Shown one piece after another: positions 29,840-36,136 of a stretch of 59,079 bases of DNA. The stretch is taken from the NCBI GenBank assembly GCA_902462205.1, contig CABQAR010000010.1, positions 1 through 59,079 on the forward strand. The letters run 5' to 3'. Each line of letters opens with the position of its first letter. Position 1 is the stretch's first letter. A program made the translations under genes and the position numbers. Source of the stretch: an uncultured Dialister sp. (GTDB taxonomy: Bacteria > Bacillota > Negativicutes > Veillonellales > Dialisteraceae). The notes below the pieces were generated by a model. That model did not search any database. It saw only the letters and a list, made by a program, of their open reading frames with translations, and had not been told where the DNA came from.

Positions 29840-30796
29840 TTATTCACCCAAAATTGCCTTGCCTTTTGCGATATTGGCACGGATCGTTTCACAGCACTTC
29901 GTGAACCGTTCCATCTCATCCGCCGTCAGATTATATTCCATGACCTTTTCCACGCCGTTAGCGCCGATGACGGCAGGCACGCCGCAGAAAATTCCCTTCT
30001 GCCCGTATTCGCCGTCAAGCTCCGCCGAACAGGGCATGATTCTCTTTTCATCATGCAGGATCGTGCGGACAATCGTAGCCGCCGCAGAAGCGATGCCGTA
30101 CTCCGTGCACTGCTTGCCGGAATATGTCACCCATCCGCCCTTGATGGTCCGTTCCTGTATCTCATCCTGATCGAACTTGAACTTCGGATCATGTTCCATT
30201 TCAGCCAGCGGCTTTCCATAGAAAGAAATCTGCGACCATGGAACGATCTGCGCATTGCCATGCTCACCGAGCATGAACGCCGTGAATCCGCGGGAATCCA
30301 GACCTGTCTGCCCGGAAATCGCATGAATCAGGCGGGAAGAATCGAGAAGCGTCCCCGTTCCCATGACATGTCCCTTCGGAAGCCCGCTCTTCTCCTGGAT
30401 CAGATGGGCGATGACGTCGCAGGGATTCGTAATGCTGACGAAAATACCGTGGAAACCGCCTGCCATGACCTTCGGAACATAATCAGAAACCTGCCTTACA
30501 CTGTTTTCCAGCTCCGCATCACGGCTGCCGGACGCACACAGGGTGATATCGCCCACCGCATTGACGATGATGTCGCAGTCCTTTAATCCGGCATAATCAG
30601 ACGGCTTGTAAACTACATGGTTCGGCATGTACATGACGGCATCATTCAGATCCTGCACCTCGCTTACGACCTTGCTTTCCTTCAGATCACAGAGAAGCAC
30701 CTCGTCCGCAATCCCCATCATGCCAAGATTAAACGCCACATGGGCACCGACATGCCCTACACCGACAACCCCTACTACCCTTTTTTGAATCGCCAT
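29840..30796 (-). CDS. L-lactate / L-2-hydroxyacid dehydrogenase
   Basis: An NAD-dependent dehydrogenase of 318 residues. The Rossmann motif is GVGHVG (Gly12, Gly14, Gly17) with Asp37 fixing NAD over NADP. The catalytic set matches lactate dehydrogenases: Asp152 and Arg155 in GTGTLLDSSR, and His179 in GEHG. The substrate loop around GDITLCASGSRDAE is closer to L-2-hydroxyisocaproate dehydrogenases than to classical LDH, so a wider 2-oxoacid range is possible. ATG at 30796 follows GGGAGGGAAGG. It could equally be filed as ldh; malate dehydrogenase is less likely. Confidence 0.88.
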   Translation of the reverse strand: MAIQKRVVGVVGVGHVGAHVAFNLGMMGIADEVLLCDLKESKVVSEVQDLNDAVMYMPNHVVYKPSDYAGLKDCDIIVNAVGDITLCASGSRDAELENSVRQVSDYVPKVMAGGFHGIFVSITNPCDVIAHLIQEKSGLPKGHVMGTGTLLDSSRLIHAISGQTGLDSRGFTAFMLGEHGNAQIVPWSQISFYGKPLAEMEHDPKFKFDQDEIQERTIKGGWVTYSGKQCTEYGIASAAATIVRTILHDEKRIMPCSAELDGEYGQKGIFCGVPAVIGANGVEKVMEYNLTADEMERFTKCCETIRANIAKGKAILGE

Positions 30797-30845
30797 AATC
30801 CTTCCCTCCCGGTCATCTTCCATACAATGCTTCCTTAGCATAAAA

Positions 30846-30878
30846 ATACCGTTCCGGCCGATAAAAGCCTGCCGGTAT
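30846..30878 (-). promoter_or_regulatory. Leader hairpin before the dehydrogenase gene
   Basis: Minus-strand stem ATACCG/CGGTAT with a 21-base loop, followed by TTTTATG, 50 bases before the start codon. It has the form of a weak attenuator, but it could also be the last hairpin of an upstream transcript. Confidence 0.4.
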
Positions 30879-30970
30879 CATTTAACTTATTGTGTATGGT
30901 AACACACATTTCTATCCCTGTAAACAACGCTTCTCCGCCATGATCCGTCCGCGATTTCATTGAAATGGAA

Positions 30971-31001
30971 ATAAAAAAGAAGCCGACTCCCGTCAGCCCC
31001 T
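30971..31001 (-). terminator. tRNA-Leu terminator
   Basis: Minus-strand stem AGGGGCTGAC/GTCGGCTTCT with GGGA loop and several G-T pairs, followed by TTTTTTATT, directly after the tRNA. Confidence 0.7.
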
Positions 31002-31006
31002 TTTCA

Positions 31007-31090
31007 TGGTGCGAGCGAAGGGACTCGAACCCCCATGCACAAGGCGCAGGATCCTAAATCCTGTGCGTCTACCAATTCCGCCACGCTCGC
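31007..31090 (-). tRNA. tRNA-Leu (anticodon UAG)
   Basis: On the minus strand the acceptor arms GCGAGCG and CGCTCGC pair and the 3' end ACCA is encoded. The anticodon stem CAGGA/TCCTG encloses TTTAGGA, anticodon TAG, reading CUN codons. The T arm GGGTTCGAGTCCC is intact and a short variable arm of class II type is present. A terminator follows directly. Confidence 0.96.
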
Positions 31091-31179
31091 ATATAATTGT
31101 TTATTATAATGGGAAAAAGAAATGCGGTCAAGAAATGGGGTGCCGGCTGCCATCGCCGCACATCCCCTGCTTTTTGCAA

Positions 31180-31223
31180 TAAAAAACCTTCCCTGCCGAT
31201 TTGATTCAGACAGGAAAGGTTTT
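31180..31223 (-). terminator. mscL terminator
   Basis: Minus-strand stem AAACCTTTCCTG/CAGGGAAGGTTT (31211-31222 with 31184-31195), one mismatch, followed by a T-run. Confidence 0.85.
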
Positions 31224-31244
31224 CATCTGCTTGCTGCAGAAAGA

Positions 31245-31685
31245 TTATTTTGCTTCGTCCAGTACTGCGGTGCAGTGCGGGCAACGGGTAGCATCGTCTG
31301 CGATTTCTTCTTTGCAGAACGGGCAGGTACGCTTCGGAGCTTCCACCGGCTTCGGGAACGCTTTGTTCATCTGACGGATGACGAGGAAAATAACAAATGC
31401 AATAATCAGGAAGTCAATTACCGTATTGATGAACTGGCCATAAGCGATAACCGGTACGTTCATTTCCTTGGCTTCTGCCAGAGTAGCGACCGGTGTCTTT
31501 CCCAGATTGATGAACAGGTTGGAAAAGCTGATTCCGCCCATCATCATGCCGATCGGAGGCATAATGACGTTTTCCACGAGGGAGGATATTATTTTACCAA
31601 AAGCACCGCCGATAACAACGCCGACTGCCATGTCAACCACATTGCCACGAAGTGCAAATTCTTTGAATTCTTTCATCATTCCCAT
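31245..31685 (-). CDS. mscL: MscL mechanosensitive channel with a C-terminal zinc ribbon
   Basis: The large-conductance channel that opens under membrane tension and releases solutes after osmotic downshock. Residues 1-105 are a normal MscL: KEFKEFALRGNVVDMAVGVVIGGAFGKI (helix 1 and gate) and a second helix NTVIDFLIIAFVIFLVIRQMN. The usual cytoplasmic bundle is replaced by a zinc ribbon: CPFC (Cys121, Cys124) and CPHC (Cys135, Cys138), spaced as in rubredoxin-like knuckles. The start at 31685 follows GGAG by ten bases. The gene is monocistronic. The channel call is certain; zinc binding is inferred from the four cysteines. Confidence 0.94.
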   Translation of the reverse strand: MGMMKEFKEFALRGNVVDMAVGVVIGGAFGKIISSLVENVIMPPIGMMMGGISFSNLFINLGKTPVATLAEAKEMNVPVIAYGQFINTVIDFLIIAFVIFLVIRQMNKAFPKPVEAPKRTCPFCKEEIADDATRCPHCTAVLDEAK

Positions 31686-31877
31686 AATCTTTTTTTCTCC
31701 TTTTCGCATGCGCGATTAAAAATATTTTTTATACTATAGCATACTTTCAAGGATATTCATATATATAAATATGTGAAATTTACAACTTTTGAAAGAATTT
31801 ATCCAGCCTGCTTTATTTCATATGATAGACTATCCGGTCATTTTTGTAAAATTGTCAATCTTTCGTGATTGGGCAAT

Positions 31878-31906
31878 TTGACAAATGGACGGCAAGTGGT
31901 TACAAT
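31878..31906 (+). promoter_or_regulatory. Strong orphan promoter
   Basis: Plus-strand TTGACA (31878-31883), 17-base spacer, TACAAT (31901-31906). It is among the best promoter matches in the window, yet no gene follows. Confidence 0.7.
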
Positions 31907-31912
31907 AAAGTC

Positions 31913-32004
31913 GTAAATAGAAAACAGCCATTGGCCGTGGTTGTTACTCATTGTCACTTTTTACAATACCTCTACGAAAAGCCTCCTTGCACAGGGAGGC
32001 TTTT
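31913..32004 (+). ncRNA. Candidate small RNA
   Basis: From the orphan promoter, transcription would start near 31913 and meet a 10-bp terminator-type hairpin (AAAAGCCTCC/GGAGGCTTTT, 31977-31986 with 31995-32004) about 90 bases later. In between there is no ATG with a ribosome binding site, but there is a further foldable stretch (AACAGCCA...TGGTTGTT, 31922-31944). It does not match tmRNA, SRP RNA, RNase P or 6S RNA by eye. The T-run is short (four T), so termination may be incomplete. Confidence 0.4.
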
Positions 32005-32079
32005 AACGTGCCGAAAAGAAAAGCCCGATTCCGTTCTTTCCTTCGAAAGAAATTCCCGACCGGCAAAGAAAGTACTAAG

Positions 32080-32226
32080 TTCTGATTTCTATCTTCTGTC
32101 TTCTGCCTACTAGCTAAAAACCATCAATTATCAACTGCCTACCGACTACTGTCTACTATTCTCGCCGCTTCATAATTTGTCGCGGCGCACTACAATTCCT
32201 CATTCCTAATTCCAAATTCCTAAATT
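32080..32226. repeat. Composite heptamer-repeat element, copy 1
   Basis: The sequence reads in 7-base units: TCTGATT TCTATCT, then TCTGTCT TCTGCCT, later GACTACT GTCTACT. A GC hairpin CGCCGC/GCGGCG (32164-32187) follows, and then a second heptamer series of ATTCCTA type. Copy 2 at 32559-32673 has the same order of parts. Confidence 0.8.
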
Positions 32227-32260
32227 CCCACCCCGTTTCAAAAACAGCACCATCCTCGTC

Positions 32261-32326
32261 CTCCCGGAGGGCATCACCCGTCAGTCTTCGACTGCCACCC
32301 CTCTTCTGAAGAAGAGGGCTTTTTTG
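32261..32326 (+). terminator. Terminator-bearing intergenic element
   Basis: A perfect 8-bp stem CCCTCTTC/GAAGAGGG with TGAA loop (32299-32318) is followed by CTTTTTTG. Just upstream is a small hairpin CAGTCTTCGACTG. The arrangement (small hairpin, CCACC, strong terminator) resembles interspersed elements common between genes of gut Firmicutes. No upstream gene on this strand needs it. Confidence 0.65.
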
Positions 32327-32351
32327 TTTTCCATTCTTACCTGTATCCTAT

Positions 32352-32389
32352 GCCATATCCTTACCGCTCCTTTCGGTCGGGTATGGCGT
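32352..32389. repeat. Long imperfect hairpin
   Basis: GCCATATCC pairs with GGGTATGGC (one bulge) and an inner ACCG pairs with CGGT, around a short loop. No T-run follows. Role unknown. Confidence 0.5.
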
Positions 32390-32558
32390 CTCTGCCACTG
32401 CATCCGTGAAGGACTACGATTCATGCGTCATTTCATTCCTTTTCATCGTGTCCTCTACGGAACACAATTTTGTGCGCCATTTCATTCCTTCAAAAATCGT
32501 TCGCTTGCCATCGCTCCACTGCACTCCGTTCAAGGATGACGGAAGCAGGTATTATTTC

Positions 32559-32673
32559 CTTCTGATTACTGATCTCTGACTTCTGCCTTCTACTAACTAC
32601 TGTCTCCTCGCCGCTATACAATTTGTCGCGGCGCACTACAATTCCTCATTCCTAATTCAAAATTTCTAATTTT
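32559..32673. repeat. Composite heptamer-repeat element, copy 2
   Basis: Heptamers TCTGATT, ACTGATC, TCTGACT, TCTGCCT, TCTACTA are followed by the same CGCCGC/GCGGCG hairpin (32609-32632, loop differing from copy 1 at a few bases) and by the ATTCCTC-ATTCCTA-ATTCAAA series. Identity to copy 1 is high around the hairpin and decays outward. Confidence 0.8.
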
Positions 32674-32773
32674 AAACGCTCTTGCCCCGTCATTCTTGAA
32701 TGTAATGAAGAATCCGGGCAGCGGTTACAGGTTTTAAATGCTTCCTTCGTTCGAAGATAACGGCAGGCAGGTA

Positions 32774-32838
32774 ACTTCTATCTTCTGATCTCTGACTACT
32801 GTCTACTATCTACTATCTACTGCCTTCTGATTTTTTTG
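32774..32838. repeat. Heptamer-repeat element, partial copy 3
   Basis: About eight heptamers (TCTATCT, TCTGATC, TCTGACT, ACTGTCT, ACTATCT twice, ACTGCCT, TCTGATT) without the GC hairpin. It ends seven bases before the -35 box of the next gene. Confidence 0.75.
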
Positions 32839-32844
32839 CATAAA

Positions 32845-32873
32845 TTGACCTTGGGTCATAGTATTGGTATAAT
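32845..32873 (+). promoter_or_regulatory. Promoter of the exported protein gene
   Basis: TTGACC (32845-32850), 17-base spacer, TATAAT (32868-32873). The start codon is 30 bases downstream. Confidence 0.85.
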
Positions 32874-32902
32874 AAGGCCAGAAAATTACGGGAGGTGCCT
32901 TG

Positions 32903-33670
32903 ATGAAAAAGATCATAACTGTTGCTTTCATTTCTGCAGCGCTGATGTTGCCTGCATTTCCTTCCCATGCCAGCTGGTTTGGCCGTGTTTCCGAGTATGC
33001 TATCGGCGACACGCTTGGAAATATTCTTTCCGATATCATCCTTGACGGCATCCACGGCAGAGGAAACAGTTCTTCTGAGGAATCCACACCTGCAGACAGC
33101 CATGCGGCCAAGTGGGAAACTGTCGGTTCCAGTGATGGCGGAGATACTTATTTCAATACGGATACATTGAGTATTTCCGAGGACGGTGGACGGAAAGTAA
33201 CGGCGGAAATGGCCAATTTCTTTACAGACCGCGGCTCACGGTCGCTGAAGAGCGCGGCAGGCTCCCGTGTGAAACCGAGCAAGACGATCGCTTACTCCCT
33301 GTACAAGGTCACTTTTGAAGAAAACACCTGCTATGTCGATGGAAAAGTCACTTATTATGATGAAGACGGAAACAAGCTGTTCCGTACCTCCGCAGAGGAT
33401 GCGCTTCCGGATATCACGCAGGCGAATTACGGAAATCCCTATGCGCCGGGCAGCATGGAATTGAAGGCCAAGGAGAAGGTTTTCTCCATCGCCTATCCGA
33501 AATCTGATTCGATCCGTGACGGCAGCAGAAAAGGGGATTCCGGCTTGTTCAAGCCGCGCCCCGCGGAAGATTCTCCTGCAAAGGAAACCATGGAAGCAAC
33601 CGACAAGAAGAATGATATGGATACGGTCATAAAGACCATGACGGAAGGAAGCAAGGAAGAAAAAGACTGA
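32903..33670 (+). CDS. Exported protein, surface-adhesin-E-like
   Basis: A 255-residue product with a signal peptide (MKKIITVAFISAALMLPAFPSHA, cleaved after about residue 23). The centre, beginning AKWETVGSSDGGDTYFNTDTLSI and running to CYVDGKVTYYDEDGNKL, has the shape of the small beta domain found in surface-adhesin E-like proteins. The C-terminal third is rich in Lys, Glu, Ser and Pro and probably disordered. GGAGGTG lies six bases before the ATG. It is monocistronic with a strong promoter and terminator. The domain match is by eye and the function, including adhesion, is not established. Confidence 0.75.
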   Translation: MKKIITVAFISAALMLPAFPSHASWFGRVSEYAIGDTLGNILSDIILDGIHGRGNSSSEESTPADSHAAKWETVGSSDGGDTYFNTDTLSISEDGGRKVTAEMANFFTDRGSRSLKSAAGSRVKPSKTIAYSLYKVTFEENTCYVDGKVTYYDEDGNKLFRTSAEDALPDITQANYGNPYAPGSMELKAKEKVFSIAYPKSDSIRDGSRKGDSGLFKPRPAEDSPAKETMEATDKKNDMDTVIKTMTEGSKEEKD

Positions 33671-33705
33671 TCCGCTTCCTGATTCCCCTGTCTCCTCCTC
33701 TTTTG

Positions 33706-33752
33706 AAAGGCTGTAACAGAGAATATTCTCTCTGTTACAGTCTTTTATTTTT
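33706..33752 (+). terminator. Terminator of the exported protein gene
   Basis: Stem CTGTAACAGAGA/TCTCTGTTACAG extended by outer AAAGG-type pairs, followed by TTTTATTTTTT. One of the strongest stops in the window. Confidence 0.9.
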
Positions 33753-33761
33753 TCGCTTTAA

Positions 33762-33815
33762 TTGTAAACCTTGTGTGATATTCCAATTGACATGCGGAAT
33801 TGTTTATACTATACT
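33762..33815 (+). promoter_or_regulatory. bioB promoter with possible BirA operator
   Basis: TTGACA (33787-33792), 17-base spacer, TATACT (33810-33815). Over the -35 lies TTGTAAACC (33762-33770), identical to the left half of the E. coli biotin operator, then 14 bases, then AATTGACAT (33785-33793), a weak match to the right half. Biotin-dependent repression by BirA is therefore possible. Confidence 0.6.
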
Positions 33816-33825
33816 TTTTTCTAAA

Positions 33826-33960
33826 CGGAAACCGGTTATTTCAGAGTATTTCCCCTGAAAATCACAATCGGTTTTGTCAACCATTAGTACAACAGAATAA
33901 GACGCTTTCACACATAAGGCAATAAAAAGGCAGTACCCCGCCAACAACGACGGGTATTTA
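33826..33960 (+). promoter_or_regulatory. Structured 5' leader of bioB
   Basis: The leader of about 160 bases has an outer stem AAACCG/CGGTTT (33829-33834 with 33869-33874) enclosing TTTCAG/CTGAAA (33839-33844 with 33855-33860). A later hairpin TACCC/GGGTA (33934-33956) lies before the ribosome binding site. No known riboswitch class is recognised. Confidence 0.45.
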
Positions 33961-33983
33961 TAAAAAAACAGGAGTGATTGATT

Positions 33984-34985
33984 ATGGAAAGCAGCTGTGA
34001 ACAGATTCTTCAATGGACAGAAAAAGTTTTGAATGGCGGAGAACTGAGTGAGGAAGAGGCCCGTACGCTGATTCGCACAAAGGACGAGGATACGATGTTC
34101 CTTCTCGCCTGCGCAGACAAGATACGTCAGAAATATGCAGGCCGTTCTGTCGATCTCTGTGCCATCATTAATGCACGGAGCGGATCGTGCCAGGAGGATT
34201 GTAAATTCTGCGCCCAGTCCTCGCGTTACCAGACGGGCGTCCAGACTTACCGTTTCCTTCCGGAAGAGGAAGTGCTGGCCGCCGCCAGAAAAGCAAAGGA
34301 AGCCGGCGCTTCCCGTTTCGATATCGTCACCGCGGGCAGGGATCAGAACAATCCGAAGGATTTTGCGGAAATCCTCGACCTGATCCGACGCATACGGAAA
34401 GAGGTGGGCATCGAAGTCTGCTGTTCCCTCGGGTTCCTGACACAGGAGCAGGCTTATCAGCTGAAGGAGGCAGGAATCAGCCGCCTTCACTGCAATATCG
34501 AATCCGCCCCGTCTTTCTTCAAGGAGGTCTGCACCACCCATACCGCCGATGAAAAAGCGAAAAATGTGGCCCGTGCGCAGAAGGCAGGCATCCGTGTCTG
34601 CTGCGGCGGTATCATCGGTCTCGGCGAATCTCTGAACCAGCGCGTGGAAATGGCTTTCCATCTGAAAAAGCTCCACATCGATGCTGTTCCGCTGAATGTG
34701 CTGAATCCGATTCCGGGAACGCCATTCGAGCACAACGAACGTCTGGCTCCCCTTGAAATCCTCCGTTCTTTCGCCATGTTCCGCTTCGTGCTTCCCAAGG
34801 CGCAAATCAGGACGGCAGGCGGAAGGCAGGTCAATTTACGAAGCCTGCAGTCCATGGCTCTGGCAGGCGGCATGAACGGGGTCATGATCGGAAATTACCT
34901 CACCAGCAAGGGTTCCGCCCCGGAAGAAGATATCGCCATGCTGAAAGATCTGGGCCGTACACAGACACGCCCGAATCTGGAATGA
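33984..34985 (+). CDS. bioB: Biotin synthase, first paralogue
   Basis: A radical-SAM enzyme that inserts sulfur into dethiobiotin. The 333-residue product has CxxxCxxC at Cys69, Cys73 and Cys76 (SGSCQEDCKFC). The auxiliary-cluster region differs from the E. coli type: where that enzyme has YNHNLDTS, this has LHCNIESA, followed by CTTHT and CCGGIIGLGE. That pattern is typical of BioB from strict anaerobes, for which an unusual auxiliary Fe-S cluster has been described. ATG at 33984 follows AGGAG by nine bases. It is the first gene of a tandem pair. No other bio genes are in the window. Confidence 0.9.
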   Translation: MESSCEQILQWTEKVLNGGELSEEEARTLIRTKDEDTMFLLACADKIRQKYAGRSVDLCAIINARSGSCQEDCKFCAQSSRYQTGVQTYRFLPEEEVLAAARKAKEAGASRFDIVTAGRDQNNPKDFAEILDLIRRIRKEVGIEVCCSLGFLTQEQAYQLKEAGISRLHCNIESAPSFFKEVCTTHTADEKAKNVARAQKAGIRVCCGGIIGLGESLNQRVEMAFHLKKLHIDAVPLNVLNPIPGTPFEHNERLAPLEILRSFAMFRFVLPKAQIRTAGGRQVNLRSLQSMALAGGMNGVMIGNYLTSKGSAPEEDIAMLKDLGRTQTRPNLE

Positions 34986-35055
34986 TTGATAATATTTCCA
35001 ATGCATCAGCTGCTATTTCCTATGAATGATAAAAACAGAAATTCAGGTGCAATCC

Positions 35056-36039
35056 ATGGATGAAGCAATACAGTATATAACGGACCGCATGGAGCAGGTG
35101 CTCGGCGGAAAAGACATCACGAGGGAAGAAGCGCTCCGCCTGCTGTCGCTCGGACGGCAGGAGCCGTTTTTCCTCATGGCGGCCGCCGATAAGATCAGAA
35201 ATACGTTCTGCGGTGATAAGATGCGTTTCTGCGCCGATGTCAACGCAAGAAGCGGGCGATGCAGCGAAGACTGTAAATTCTGCGCCCAGTCCGGCAAGTA
35301 CCATACGGGCGTGAAGGAATACCCTCTCCGCAGTCCCGATGAGCTGCTCCGGGAGGCGAAACAGGCGGAAGCCTATGGCGCGGAACGTTTCGGCATCGTC
35401 ACAAGCGGCCGCGGACAGGGAAATGAAAAGCAGTTCCAAAGCATTCTGGAAGCCGTCCGAAAGATTACAAAGGAAACGAAGCTTTCTGTCTGCTGTTCGC
35501 TGGGATTCTTGACGGAAGAACAGTTGAAAGCGCTGAAAGAAGCCGGAGCGCAGCGTATCCACTGCAATCTGGAAACCTCGGAAAACCATTTCCCGAATAT
35601 CTGCACCACCCATACCTACGCGGAAAAGGAAGACCATATCCGCCGCATACAGGAAGCAGGCCTCGAAGTCTGCTCGGGCGGAATCATGGGGCTTGGCGAG
35701 ACGGAAGAGGACCGGATCGATATGGCTTTCGCTCTCCGCAGACACCATGTCATGTCCGTTCCCCTGAATATTTTCAATCCCATTCCGGGAACGCCCTTCG
35801 GCAATAACCATCCTCCGAAGCCGCTCGACATCCTCCGCATGTTCGCCGTCTATCGGTTCATTCTGCCTAAAGCCATTATCCGCGTATGTGCAGGGCGGGA
35901 AAACGCGCTCCGTGACATGCAGGCCTTCGCCCTCGCCGCCGGACTCAACGGCGCCATGATCGGCGGCTACCTCACCATCGCAGGCCGCCCTCCGGAAAGG
36001 GACCGCCAGATGGCCGCCGATATGGGCCGGTCACTTTAA
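35056..36039 (+). CDS. Biotin synthase, second paralogue
   Basis: A 327-residue BioB-like radical-SAM protein, clearly homologous to the gene before it, with CxxxCxxC again at Cys69, Cys73 and Cys76 (SGRCSEDCKFC). It keeps CNLETS and CTTHTY and has CSGGIMGLGE. ATG at 35056 is preferred over 35026: AGGTG precedes it by six bases, and its N-terminus then aligns with the first paralogue from residue 1. The gap between the two is 70 bases with no terminator, so they are probably one operon. One copy may have a different substrate or may be the anaerobic workhorse; sequence alone does not say which. Confidence 0.88.
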   Translation: MDEAIQYITDRMEQVLGGKDITREEALRLLSLGRQEPFFLMAAADKIRNTFCGDKMRFCADVNARSGRCSEDCKFCAQSGKYHTGVKEYPLRSPDELLREAKQAEAYGAERFGIVTSGRGQGNEKQFQSILEAVRKITKETKLSVCCSLGFLTEEQLKALKEAGAQRIHCNLETSENHFPNICTTHTYAEKEDHIRRIQEAGLEVCSGGIMGLGETEEDRIDMAFALRRHHVMSVPLNIFNPIPGTPFGNNHPPKPLDILRMFAVYRFILPKAIIRVCAGRENALRDMQAFALAAGLNGAMIGGYLTIAGRPPERDRQMAADMGRSL

Positions 36040-36056
36040 AAACCGAAAATCAGGCA

Positions 36057-36100
36057 TAAAAAAACCATGGTTCGATTTTCACAAGAGCCATGGTTTTTTA
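36057..36100. terminator. Bidirectional terminator after the bioB pair
   Basis: Perfect 12-bp stem AAAAAACCATGG/CCATGGTTTTTT around a 17-base loop. The symmetric A and T tracts let it work for both the bioB unit and the convergent ATPase gene. Confidence 0.85.
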
Positions 36101-36136
36101 GTGCTTTTCTCATTACAGGCAGGTTTCACATTTCCG

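Larger units (their letters stand above)
31686..32902. other. 1.2-kb gene-free region rich in repeats
   Basis: Between mscL and the exported protein gene I find no supported coding region. It holds the orphan promoter and candidate RNA (31878-32004), three heptamer-repeat elements (32080-32838), a terminator-bearing element (32261-32326), a long hairpin (32352-32389), a partly duplicated stretch (32395-32545) and a dispersed-type motif at 32689-32715. Short open frames here consist of these repeats. Confidence 0.7.

Noticed and set aside
29840..30796. Malate dehydrogenase
   Set aside because: The active-site and substrate-loop pattern is nearer to lactate and 2-hydroxyisocaproate dehydrogenases.
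31865..32113. 82-codon frame over the candidate small RNA
   Set aside because: Its start lies upstream of the predicted transcript start, it lacks a ribosome binding site, and the C-terminal part is repeat-derived.
32080..32838. CRISPR array
   Set aside because: The repeats are 7-base tandem units with no unique spacers of uniform length and no cas genes.
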